A stretch of 5,964 nucleotides of DNA from positions 1-5,964 of the forward strand of contig JAEXPB010000474.1 of assembly GCA_023438965.1 (NCBI GenBank), given 5' to 3'. Positions 1 to 5,730 of this stretch are shown here, piece by piece (the stretch's first letter is position 1; every line of letters starts with the position of its first letter). The position numbers were made by a program, and so were the translations under genes. Below the pieces are notes generated by a model. It did not search any database. It was not told the DNA's origin and saw only the letters and a list, made by a program, of their open reading frames with translations. The stretch comes from Bacillota bacterium (GTDB lineage Bacteria > Bacillota > Clostridia > Saccharofermentanales > UBA5734).

Positions 1-286
1 TGTAGGTCAGGCCGTCGGTGCTGATTTCCCACTTCTCGGCCATGCCGGCTACGATGAGGTCTTTGTTGTCGCGGCGGACGAGACCTTCCATTGTGTGGCG
101 GATAATGTCAAAAGAGACGGTATCGGTTGTTTTGGCCGTGTTCAGCTGGGGCGGTTCCTGTCCCATGTTGTAGGTCACGGTCTGGTCAGAGGCAAGGGCG
201 GGTCCTGATGTCTGGCAGGCAGTTGCCAGAAATGGCAGAGTCAGGACCAAAGCCAGGATTACCATGAAGACCTTGGATCTTTTCAT
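1..286 (-). CDS. Peptide/oligopeptide ABC transporter substrate-binding lipoprotein, N-terminal part (runs off the left edge)
   Basis: Ninety-five codons are visible from ATG at 286-284 to the window edge, with the C-terminus missing. The protein opens MKRSK, followed by a hydrophobic stretch (about residues 6-20) and a lipobox-like ATAC ending at Cys24. It should therefore be exported, lipidated on Cys24 and held on the outer face of the membrane. The mature part matches the start of OppA/DppA-type binding proteins (SBP_bac_5 family): an 'MGQEPPQLNTA' segment, then 'DTVSFDIIRHTMEGLVRRD', then 'AGMAEKWEISTDGLTY'. Family members bind peptides or similar solutes and deliver them to an ABC permease; the exact ligand cannot be read from this fragment. 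The start is fixed by a strong AAGGAGG at 300-294, 7 nt upstream. The permease and ATPase genes, if linked, would lie to the left of the window. The gene has its own promoter at 361-389. Confidence 0.88.
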   Translation of the reverse strand, partial: MKRSKVFMVILALVLTLPFLATACQTSGPALASDQTVTYNMGQEPPQLNTAKTTDTVSFDIIRHTMEGLVRRDNKDLIVAGMAEKWEISTDGLTY

Positions 287-312
287 ACTATTTCCTCCTT
301 ATTTTGTCTTGC

Positions 313-347
313 CGGCCTTTGCTAAATTTTTATTAACATATAGGCCG
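313..347 (-). other. Inverted repeat in the leader of the lipoprotein gene
   Basis: CGGCC (minus strand, 347-343) can pair with GGCCG (317-313) across a 25-nt AT-rich loop, inside the predicted 5' leader and just before the ribosome binding site. The stem is only 5 bp. It could be a chance pairing, an operator or a weak leader structure, and no known riboswitch is recognised. Confidence 0.2.
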
Positions 348-360
348 AACTTTTGAAATA

Positions 361-389
361 ATTATACTCGCCTCCCGGAGCATCGTCAA
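361..389 (-). promoter_or_regulatory. Sigma-70-type promoter for the peptide-binding lipoprotein gene
   Basis: On the minus strand, TTGACG (389-384) and TATAAT (366-361) are separated by exactly 17 nt. This is a 5/6 match at -35 and a perfect -10. Transcription should begin near 354, giving an untranslated leader of about 68 nt before the ATG at 286. The promoter lies downstream of the recR terminator, so this gene forms a separate transcription unit. Confidence 0.8.
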
Positions 390-449
390 TGAATTGCCGA
401 AAGAAGCGGTTTAAATCGGAAATAGTTTAGTGCAATAAAGCGATAAATT

Positions 450-504
450 GATAAAGAGAGAAATAAATGAGGACCCTGCCGGCTTTCAAGCCGCCTGGGT
501 CCTC
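450..504 (-). terminator. Rho-independent terminator of the dnaX-ybaB-recR operon
   Basis: On the minus strand, GAGGACCC (504-497) pairs perfectly with GGGTCCTC (476-469). An inner GGCT/AGCC helix is closed by a TGAA loop, with two mismatches between the helices. The stem is followed by a T-rich run (ATTTATTTCTCTCTTTAT, 468-451). It begins 35 nt past the recR stop. The plus-strand side of the hairpin lacks a T-run, so it should act only on minus-strand transcripts. Confidence 0.87.
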
Positions 505-539
505 TTCAGACAGTCTTCAAGGTAATGATCTGAATATTG

Positions 540-1142
540 CTATATTTCGCGGCGCCCTTCCATGGCTTTGGCCAAGGTGACTTCATCGGCATACTCGAGG
601 TCGCCACCCATCGGCAAGCCATGGGCGATCCGGGTGGTGCGGATGCCGGCCGGCTTGAGCAGGCGGGCGATGTAAAGAGCGGTCGCCTCTCCCTCGACGG
701 TCGGATTGGTGGCCAGAATCACCTCGCTGACCTCGGTCTGGTCACGCAGGCGGGCCAGCAACTCGCGCAACCGGATCTGGTCCGGTCCGATGTTCTGCAT
801 CGGTGAAATGGCGCCGTGCAGGACATGATAAAGACCCCGATATTCGTGGATCCGCTCCATGGCCGCCACATCGCGCGGATTTTCGACCACGCAGATCTGG
901 CTGCGCTCACGGGTGGCCGATGCGCAGATCTCGCAGGGGTCTTGATCGGTCAGATTGCAGCAAACGGAACAGATCCGGGTTGAATGCCGGGCGTCGAGGA
1001 TGGCTTGCGCCAATGCCTCCACTTTGTTTTCCGGTTGGGCCATCAGAAAAAAGGCCAGGCGCTGGGCGGATTTGCCGCCGATGCCGGGAAGCTTGCCCAA
1101 TTCGGCGATCAACCGCGCAATGGACGGCGAATAACGGGCCAT
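540..1142 (-). CDS. recR: Recombination mediator protein RecR
   Basis: A complete 200-residue protein, the normal RecR length. RecR works with RecF and RecO to load RecA onto SSB-coated single-stranded DNA during repair of gaps and stalled forks. The helix-hairpin-helix near the N-terminus is visible as '[17 protein letters not shown]' (about residues 16-32). It is followed by the four-cysteine zinc motif (C58, C61, C70, C73; pattern CSVC...CEIC) and the Toprim domain, with 'CVVENPRDV' at its start and '[18 protein letters not shown]' in the middle. The C-terminal signature '[21 protein letters not shown]' is intact. The start overlaps the ybaB stop by one base (TGATG), and there is no clear ribosome binding site in front, so translation is probably coupled to ybaB. 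It ends in TAG, followed by the operon terminator. Confidence 0.97.
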   Translation of the reverse strand: MARYSPSIARLIAELGKLPGIGGKSAQRLAFFLMAQPENKVEALAQAILDARHSTRICSVCCNLTDQDPCEICASATRERSQICVVENPRDVAAMERIHEYRGLYHVLHGAISPMQNIGPDQIRLRELLARLRDQTEVSEVILATNPTVEGEATALYIARLLKPAGIRTTRIAHGLPMGGDLEYADEVTLAKAMEGRREI

Positions 1143-1498
1143 CAGAGCCCGAAAGGCGCGCCGCGGCCGCCGGTGACTTGATTCATCCGCGCCGAGGACA
1201 TCTCCTCGAATTTGCGCAGCGCTTCATTGACGGCGACCGTGATCAGATCCTGCAGCATTTCCACATCATCCGCCTGGACGACACCGGGATCGATGACCAG
1301 TGCAGTGATCTGCCGTTCGCCGTTGATAGTCACTTTCACCGCGCCGCCGCCGGCAGTCGCTTCGGCGGTCATGGCGGCAATCTCCGCCTGGGCCTTTTCG
1401 GCTTCGCGCTGCATGCGCTGAGCCTGCTGCAGCAGCTGATTCATGTTGCCGCCCATGCCGCCCATGCCCGGAAATCCTCCATGCGATCCTTTACCCAT
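1142..1498 (-). CDS. ybaB: YbaB/EbfC family nucleoid-associated DNA-binding protein
   Basis: A 118-residue protein, slightly longer than the usual 100-110 of the family because of a Gly/Met-rich head (about residues 1-18, with repeats of GGMGG type). The core follows the family pattern: a long N-terminal helix '[25 protein letters not shown]', then a beta region containing '[25 protein letters not shown]', then a C-terminal helix '[24 protein letters not shown]'. Members form dimers that bind DNA and coat the nucleoid; their precise role beside dnaX and recR is still unsettled. The start ATG is supported by GGAGG at 1511-1507, 8 nt upstream and inside the final codons of dnaX. The dnaX stop and this ATG are separated by only 3 nt (TGA TAA ATG), so the three genes are very likely one transcript. 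Confidence 0.95.
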   Translation of the reverse strand: MGKGSHGGFPGMGGMGGNMNQLLQQAQRMQREAEKAQAEIAAMTAEATAGGGAVKVTINGERQITALVIDPGVVQADDVEMLQDLITVAVNEALRKFEEMSSARMNQVTGGRGAPFGL

Positions 1499-1501
1499 TT
1501 A

Positions 1502-3313
1502 TCATTCCTCCATTTTCACTGGGATACCTAACGTATCGGCTGTTGTTTTGATTTTCCGGATCCAGTCGTCTTCCCCGGTTTCCGATGCATCCGGCGCGAG
1601 GGGTTCCCGGTCCGGCTGACTGCCGGCCAGCAGTGGCTGAACATCCAGCTCATGTCCGGCCAGCCGGGCGGCCGCCGAGCGCAACAGCTTGATCGCATTC
1701 GCCGAACTGGCTTCGTGGTAGTTGACCTGTTCGCCGGCGGCAAACAGAAGCTGCAGAATATTGCCGCTCAGACGCGGCCGGGCTGCCCGGCTGAACAGAT
1801 ACAGCGTCATATGCCCTTCATTGGCGATATAATCGAGCATTTTTTGCCACAGGGCGCCAACGTCGAGCGCCAGTGCGGCTGCCGGGGCGAGTTCGGCTGC
1901 CGGTTCGGGCACCGGTTCCGGCGGCAATTGCGGTTCAGGATCCAGATCATCGTTCTGACCTTCATTTTCCGCTGGGGGCGGCTCGGGCAGCGGCACCTCG
2001 TCTGGCGGCGGCACGGCATCCGGCTGCAGATCGGGGCTGGGGGCCGACGAAGATATCGGCTTCAGCAAAGGGGCCGGTTTGGCTGCCGGTGATGGTTTTA
2101 CCGCGGCTATCGGTCCTGACACCGCTGTTTTTGCTGCCGGTGCAGGTGTCGGCGCAGGTGCCGGTGAAATTGCTGCCGCCGGGACAGCGTTTATCCGCTG
2201 GACCGGTTGGGCCGGCTGGGAGCGCAGGGAGGGTCCCATCAGGCGGATCAGACCGATCTCCAAGGCTGTTCGGGCGTCGGCTGCCCAGCGCAGATCAGAA
2301 AGCAGGGCAGACAAGCCTTTGATCAGATCAACCAGCTGCTCGCTGCTGACCTGACCGGCCAAATCCTGCATGGCGGCCAGACTGTCGGACGTGGCCCGGA
2401 CCAGCTGCTGAGGATTGGCGGAGACCTGGCAGATCAGAATATTGCGGAAGTGCTGAGCCAGATCAGTAACAAAGCGGGCCAGATCGCGGCCGGCCATAAC
2501 CAGTTGGTCAACCAGGACCAGGAGGGTCGGCGCCTCGGACCGGATCAGTGCCTGAGCCATTTGCTGCATGAATTCATCCTGAACAACGCCAGCCAGGCTC
2601 AGGACATCATCGCGGCCGATTGTGCCGGCGAAGCTGGCCCGCGCCTGGTCGAGCAGGCTGATGGCATCGCGCATGGCGCCGTCAGCCAGAGCCGCAATGG
2701 TCTGGAGAGCATCCGGCGTGACGTCAATACTGTCGGCCGCGGCGATCTCGGCCAGCCGGCCGGCAATGCTGCCCACCGGGATGCGGCGGAATTCGTAACG
2801 CTGGCAGCGGGAAAGGATCGTGGCCGGGATCCGGTGCGGCTCAGTTGTGGCCAGGATGAAAACTGCATGGGCCGGCGGTTCCTCAAGGGTTTTCAACAGA
2901 GCATTGAAAGCGCCGGTGGAAAGCATGTGCACTTCATCGATAATATAGACCTTATAGCGGGCCTGAGCCGGCATGAAAACGACTTCGTCGCAGATGCGGC
3001 GGATATTGTCGACACTGTTGTTCGATGCGGCGTCCATTTCCACAATATCCATCAAACTGCCGTCGAACATGCCGCGGCAAATCGCGCATTGGTTGCAGGG
3101 ATTACCGTCATGAGGATCGAGGCAGTTGATTGCCCGGGCGAAGATCTTGGCCAGGGTGGTCTTGCCGGTGCCGCGGGTGCCGCTGAAGAGGTAAGCATGG
3201 GCGATCTGGCCGCTGATGACCGACTGGCGCAAGGCATAGACAGCATGCTTCTGCTCGACGACCTCGTCAAAGATCTTGGGCCGCCATTCGCGATAAAGCG
3301 CCAAATGGGTCAT
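1502..3313 (-). CDS. dnaX: DNA polymerase III clamp loader subunit tau (DnaX)
   Basis: A complete 603-residue clamp-loader ATPase that opens and loads the beta sliding clamp at the replication fork. The opening 'LYREWRPKIFDEVV' is typical. Walker A is GTRGTGKT (about residues 45-52). Zinc-binding cysteines are C64, C73, C76 and C79. Walker B is VYIIDEVH (about 122-129). The SRC motif, supplying the trans-acting arginine finger, is at 168-170, and a sensor 2-type 'GAMRDAISLLDQ' follows. After the collar domain comes a long linker of about 115 residues (roughly 365-480), rich in Pro, Ala and Glu. A C-terminal domain of about 120 residues, probably the polymerase-contacting tau region, ends the protein. 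The start is fixed by AAAGGAGG at 3328-3321, 7 nt upstream. The gene starts 37 nt after the SRP RNA and is tightly joined to ybaB. No A6G-type slippery site for a short gamma form was found. Confidence 0.97.
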   Translation of the reverse strand: MTHLALYREWRPKIFDEVVEQKHAVYALRQSVISGQIAHAYLFSGTRGTGKTTLAKIFARAINCLDPHDGNPCNQCAICRGMFDGSLMDIVEMDAASNNSVDNIRRICDEVVFMPAQARYKVYIIDEVHMLSTGAFNALLKTLEEPPAHAVFILATTEPHRIPATILSRCQRYEFRRIPVGSIAGRLAEIAAADSIDVTPDALQTIAALADGAMRDAISLLDQARASFAGTIGRDDVLSLAGVVQDEFMQQMAQALIRSEAPTLLVLVDQLVMAGRDLARFVTDLAQHFRNILICQVSANPQQLVRATSDSLAAMQDLAGQVSSEQLVDLIKGLSALLSDLRWAADARTALEIGLIRLMGPSLRSQPAQPVQRINAVPAAAISPAPAPTPAPAAKTAVSGPIAAVKPSPAAKPAPLLKPISSSAPSPDLQPDAVPPPDEVPLPEPPPAENEGQNDDLDPEPQLPPEPVPEPAAELAPAAALALDVGALWQKMLDYIANEGHMTLYLFSRAARPRLSGNILQLLFAAGEQVNYHEASSANAIKLLRSAAARLAGHELDVQPLLAGSQPDREPLAPDASETGEDDWIRKIKTTADTLGIPVKMEE

Positions 3314-3344
3314 GTCCGGGCCTCCTTTGCCTGTCTGATGGCGG

Positions 3345-3373
3345 AAAAATCGCCGTGTCTGATCTGCAGCCGA
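3345..3373 (-). terminator. Possible intrinsic terminator formed by the SRP RNA closing stem
   Basis: The 3' arm of the closing helix of the SRP RNA (ending CACGGCG at 3351) is followed at once by ATTTTT (3350-3345). A strong GC-rich stem plus five T's fits an intrinsic terminator. It lies only about 17 nt before the dnaX ribosome binding site. If it terminates, dnaX needs readthrough or a promoter inside the RNA gene. The T-run is short, so partial termination is likely. Confidence 0.5.
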
Positions 3374-3491
3374 CGCAGGCTACCCTGCGGCACATACGGG
3401 TGACCGCTTACCGTTGCTTCCTTCCGGACCTGGCGGGGTTCACGGGCCGCATCGCACAGGACCAGCGATCGGCTGCAGATCAGGCACGGCG
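3351..3491 (-). ncRNA. ffs: Signal recognition particle RNA, small bacterial (4.5S) type
   Basis: The minus strand carries the nearly invariant SRP core CAGGTCCGGAAGGAAGCA (about 3431-3414), with the GGAA tetraloop and the asymmetric loop that bind the Ffh M domain. Flanking sequence also follows E. coli 4.5S RNA, for example TGGTCCT on the 5' side and GTGCCGCAGGGTAGC on the 3' side. The ends form a long closing helix: 3491-3469 pairs with 3373-3351 over about 23 bp, with one C/A mismatch. The RNA is about 140 nt. Its promoter (-10 at 3515-3510) lies about 20 nt upstream of the helix, leaving no room for an Alu domain, so this is the small type and not the large Bacillus type. The RNA helps target nascent membrane and secreted proteins to the membrane through Ffh and FtsY. 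Its placement just ahead of dnaX is also seen in other Firmicutes. Confidence 0.95.
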
Positions 3492-3509
3492 TGTGCTGAT
3501 GCGACGACC

Positions 3510-3538
3510 ATTATATCACAAGTGATCCTGCCGCGTCA
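3510..3538 (-). promoter_or_regulatory. Promoter of the SRP RNA (and perhaps of the dnaX operon)
   Basis: The minus strand has a perfect TATAAT at 3515-3510. The best -35 is ATGACG with an 18-nt spacer (about 3539-3534), a 4/6 match to TTGACA. The predicted start near 3503 falls about 12 nt before the RNA's closing helix, as expected for an SRP precursor. It lies back to back with the yitT promoter. Confidence 0.68.
3515..3526. repeat. 12-bp perfect palindrome between the divergent promoters
   Basis: ATCAC-AA-GTGAT is a perfect 5-2-5 inverted repeat. It overlaps the edge of the SRP RNA -10 box and fills part of that promoter's spacer, and also lies just upstream of the yitT -10. It has the size and position of an operator half-site pair, but a 10-bp match can also arise by chance. 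Confidence 0.3.
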
Positions 3539-3545
3539 TCTGATA

Positions 3546-3554
3546 TGTTAAAAT
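3546..3554 (+). promoter_or_regulatory. Extended -10 promoter element for the yitT-like gene
   Basis: TG-T-TAAAAT (3546-3554) is an extended -10 with a 5/6 match to TATAAT. There is no good -35 at 17 nt upstream, which extended -10 promoters tolerate. Transcription would start near 3561. The first in-frame ATG (3557) would then lie upstream of the transcript, which argues for a later start codon. Confidence 0.45.
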
Positions 3555-3577
3555 GAATGGCAGAAGCGGCAACAAGC

Positions 3578-3586
3578 AGGAAGGGG
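3578..3586 (+). promoter_or_regulatory. Ribosome binding site that decides the yitT-like start
   Basis: AGGAAGGGG lies 9 nt before ATG 3596 and 15 nt before ATG 3602. No purine-rich site precedes the earlier in-frame ATG at 3557. This favours initiation at 3596. Confidence 0.55.
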
Positions 3587-3595
3587 CGGATACAG

Positions 3596-4549
3596 ATGGT
3601 CATGAATCAACTGCAGCGGATGTTCGGCAAGCTTCGTCGCTATAACCTGGTCCGGGAAATTGTCCTGCTGCTGATCGGCGGCTTGATCACCGCCTTCGCC
3701 GTCAATGTCTTCTATGTCCCGATCCGTCTGACCATGGGCGGCATTTCGGGCATTGTCTCCATTATTTACCAATTGACCGGCCAGGGTGAATTTCTACCCT
3801 TCGGCGTCCTGTTCTTGATTCTGAACATCCCGCTGGTCCTGCTGGGCTGGAAAATGATCAGCCTGCGCTTTGTCTGGCGCAGCCTGGTCGGCAGTCTGGT
3901 CTACTCGGTCCTGATCGACCTGACCGAACCGCTGATGGCCAGCTGGTTCGCCGATTACATCAACCGGCCGCTGGCGACGGGCGGCGCCGATCCGCTGATC
4001 TATTGCCTGTTCGGCGGCGTTTTGTACGGCGTCGGTCTGGGCTTGATTTTTCGCGGCGGATTCACAACCGGCGGCACTGACATTCTCGCCATCATCATCA
4101 AGCGCCGGCTCAGAATTTTCAGTACCGGACAGTTTCTGCTGGTCCTGGATGCCACGATTGTCCTGGCGTCGGCCGTCGCCTACCGGAATGAAACCGGGCC
4201 GGGCATCCTGCTGGCGATGTATTCCTTCATTGCCATGTATCTGACCTCCAAGAGCGTCGATATCCTGCTGGAGGGCTTTGATTACTGCCGGGCGGCATAC
4301 ATCATCTCCAGCAAAAGCGAAGCGATCGCCGACCGAATCCTGCACCAATTGAACCGCGGTGTAACCTCGCTGCGCGGCCGCGGCATGTATACCGGCCAGC
4401 AGCGGGATATTCTGCTGTGTGTCCTATCCCGGAAACAGGTCCCCGGCATCAAGGATATCGTGGCCGAGATCGACCCGGAGGCTTTCGTCATCGTGGTCGA
4501 AGCCCGTGAAGTGCTTGGCGAAGGCTTCGGCAGCACGTCGGAGATCTAG
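3596..4549 (+). CDS. YitT family membrane protein (YitT/DUF161 domain plus C-terminal DUF2179 domain)
   Basis: From ATG 3596 the protein is 317 residues; from ATG 3557 it would be 330. The later start is preferred on ribosome binding site and promoter position. About six hydrophobic segments are visible: 'LVREIVLLLIGGLITAFAVN', 'GGISGIVSIIYQLTG', 'FGVLFLILNIPLVLLGW', the segment around 'SLVGSLVYSVLI', 'LIYCLFGGVLYGVGLGLIF', and the pair around 'FLLVLDATIVLASAVAY' and 'LLAMYSFIAMYLTS'. The family hallmark 'GGFTTGGTDILA' is present. The last 80-90 residues form a soluble DUF2179 domain containing 'RGVTSLRGRGMYTG' and ending 'VIVVEAREVLGEGF'. YitT proteins are widespread in Firmicutes, act in the cytoplasmic membrane and have no settled substrate; transport or ligand sensing is only a guess. 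The gene is monocistronic here, divergent from the SRP RNA and convergent with the hydrolase gene. It ends in TAG. Confidence 0.93.
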   Translation: MVMNQLQRMFGKLRRYNLVREIVLLLIGGLITAFAVNVFYVPIRLTMGGISGIVSIIYQLTGQGEFLPFGVLFLILNIPLVLLGWKMISLRFVWRSLVGSLVYSVLIDLTEPLMASWFADYINRPLATGGADPLIYCLFGGVLYGVGLGLIFRGGFTTGGTDILAIIIKRRLRIFSTGQFLLVLDATIVLASAVAYRNETGPGILLAMYSFIAMYLTSKSVDILLEGFDYCRAAYIISSKSEAIADRILHQLNRGVTSLRGRGMYTGQQRDILLCVLSRKQVPGIKDIVAEIDPEAFVIVVEAREVLGEGFGSTSEI

Positions 4550-4553
4550 TACC

Positions 4554-4566
4554 TGGCACGATGCCA
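4554..4566. other. Short hairpin between convergent genes
   Basis: TGGCA-CGA-TGCCA forms a 5-bp stem with a 3-nt loop in the 46-bp gap between the stops of the yitT-like and serine hydrolase genes. There is no T-run on either side, so it is not a classical intrinsic terminator. It is nonetheless the only structure seen in the gap. Confidence 0.25.
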
Positions 4567-4595
4567 ACACGCCATGCTCTGTTGCCGTCAGTCTG

Positions 4596-5585
4596 CTACT
4601 TGCTCGCCGGAGCGGCACAACTGAGGATATAATTGTAAAAAATCCCGGACAGGTCAGCCTGAATCTGGTGTGCCGCCGCGGCGCTGCCCATTTCCGTCAT
4701 GATGCAGAGGACATAGGGCTCGTTGGCCCAAATGATGGCCACATCGTTTTCTGCGTTGTAAGTGCCGTTGGTGCCGATCTTGTGAGCTACCTTGATCCCG
4801 GCGGGAACGCCCTTCTGGACACCGAAGTCAAATTCCGTCTGGCACAGGTCGTCGACCAGCGGCTGGTAAACCGCCGGATTAGCCTGCCAGAGCTGGTATA
4901 ATTTGACGGCATGCAGCCCCAGGTCCATGGCGCAGGAGCGATGGCGGCCGCTGACGGCTGTGCCGGCATAATTCTTATAGGAAACAGTTTTGCGGTAATC
5001 GACGACGGCGCTGACGCCACTCAGGAAGACGTTGACGGCATCAATGCCGCCCAGGCGCCGGATGACCATATTGGTGCCGCAATTGTCGCTGATCCGGATC
5101 GACAGGCCGGAGGTTTGCCGGACGGTCATTCGTGTGCCGTTCGGCTGGTTCTGGATCGTGCCGGTGCCCGCTTCGTAATCGCCCGTCGGGTAAGGCCGGT
5201 TGTCATAAGTCAGGATCTCGTCGGCCTTAATCTCACCGCTGGCCATTTTAGTATATAAATAGGTATTGATGCCCAGCTTGATCGAGCTGGCGGCGACAAA
5301 CGGCTGGTCAGCGTTGGATTGCCACTTCTCGCCGTTTTGCAGGTTCTGGTAAAAGATGGCGAATCGTCCGGTTTTCCCTTTCAAGACCGCCAGCGCTTCA
5401 TTGCCGGCCGTCGTCAGCCGGGAAGCCCGTTCAGCGGCGCCGACAGTGGCTGCGGATGTTGCGGCGGCGGTTGTGGGAACGGATGTGGCGGTTGTTGTCG
5501 CGGCCGCAGGGGTGTTTGCGGTTGCCGTCGGCATCAGGGTCGGTTCTTTTGTCGTGGCGGCAGGATTGTTGTCCTGCCCGAGCAA
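4596..5585 (-). CDS. Serine hydrolase, class A beta-lactamase-like, membrane-anchored
   Basis: The open frame from TTG 5585 gives 329 residues, but the true N-terminus almost surely lies further upstream: the frame stays open to 5720 and encodes an anchor there. Numbering from the TTG, residues 9-50 are a Thr/Ala/Pro-rich linker, followed by a penicillin-binding-type domain (Beta-lactamase2 family). Catalytic motifs are SSIK (Ser100-Lys103; nucleophile and Lys base), SDN (166-168) and KIG (269-271; the KTG box with Ile). The sequence around them, 'FVAASSIKLGINTYLY' and 'VAHKIGTNGTYNAENDVAII', fits Clostridia serine hydrolases. No clear omega-loop glutamate (Glu166 of class A enzymes) is visible between SDN and KIG, so efficient beta-lactam hydrolysis is doubtful. 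A cell-wall peptide or ester substrate is as likely. It should act outside the membrane, in the cell wall. It ends in TAG, convergent with the yitT-like gene. TTG 5585 has no ribosome binding site. Confidence 0.85.
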   Translation of the reverse strand: MLGQDNNPAATTKEPTLMPTATANTPAAATTTATSVPTTAAATSAATVGAAERASRLTTAGNEALAVLKGKTGRFAIFYQNLQNGEKWQSNADQPFVAASSIKLGINTYLYTKMASGEIKADEILTYDNRPYPTGDYEAGTGTIQNQPNGTRMTVRQTSGLSIRISDNCGTNMVIRRLGGIDAVNVFLSGVSAVVDYRKTVSYKNYAGTAVSGRHRSCAMDLGLHAVKLYQLWQANPAVYQPLVDDLCQTEFDFGVQKGVPAGIKVAHKIGTNGTYNAENDVAIIWANEPYVLCIMTEMGSAAAAHQIQADLSGIFYNYILSCAAPASK

Positions 5586-5648
5586 TGACCAGGCCAGGAT
5601 CCCGCCGGCTGTGAGCAGCGCGACCGGAACCAGCCAAACCAGCAGGCG

Positions 5649-5669
5649 CCGCCGCCGCTGCCGCCGCCG
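5649..5669 (-). repeat. CGG triplet run encoding the arginine cluster
   Basis: On the minus strand, three CGG codons, one CAG and three more CGG codons encode RRRQRRR directly before the membrane span. Such a run is prone to slippage. It is also where a -1 shift would join the alternative frame from ATG 5728 or 5716 to the hydrolase frame. Confidence 0.6.
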
Positions 5670-5712
5670 CAGAGCCTGCTGACCGCTGTTTCCCAGCGAA
5701 AAGACTGTTCGG

Positions 5713-5730
5713 TCATGACCCTAGTCATGA
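5713..5730 (-). other. Perfect 7-bp hairpin with the in-frame TAG in its loop
   Basis: On the minus strand, TCATGAC (5730-5724) pairs with GTCATGA (5719-5713) around a 4-nt loop TAGG. The loop's first three bases are the amber codon that separates the hydrolase start from its body. Two out-of-frame ATGs (5728 and 5716) lie in the two arms. The structure could be an operator, a translational signal or a trace of a small duplication; CATGAC recurs with 12-nt spacing. Confidence 0.5.

Noticed and set aside
390..450. Small gene or RNA between the lipoprotein promoter and the recR terminator
   Set aside because: The stretch is AT-rich, with no ribosome-binding-site-supported frame and no stable structure seen.
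803..1531. 242-codon open frame on the plus strand
   Set aside because: It is antisense to recR, ybaB and the end of dnaX, is Arg/Pro-rich with no domain, and has no ribosome binding site.
2127..2135. dnaX programmed frameshift site
   Set aside because: GCA AAA ACA has only five A's and does not make an X XXY YYZ heptamer in the reading frame. The -1 frame also stays open for dozens of codons, unlike the quick stop that makes gamma in E. coli.
2207..3403. 398-codon open frame on the plus strand
   Set aside because: It lies wholly antisense to dnaX and runs into the SRP RNA region. The minus-strand frame has complete conserved clamp-loader motifs, while this one has no recognisable domain; long antisense frames are common in GC-rich genes.
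3794..4348. 184-codon open frame on the minus strand
   Set aside because: It is antisense to the yitT-like gene and rich in Gln/Asp/Ala, as expected for the complement of a membrane protein gene.
5721..5723. Genome-wide reassignment of TAG to an amino acid
   Set aside because: TAG ends recR, the yitT-like gene and the hydrolase itself at the lengths expected for full domains. RecR and the yitT-like protein end right after their conserved C-terminal signatures, so TAG works as a stop here.
5534..5728. 64-codon minus-strand frame from ATG 5728 as an independent gene
   Set aside because: Beyond the first 15-20 codons it becomes Gly/Arg/Pro-rich with no membrane span and overlaps the better hydrolase frame. 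It is kept only as part of the frameshift hypothesis.
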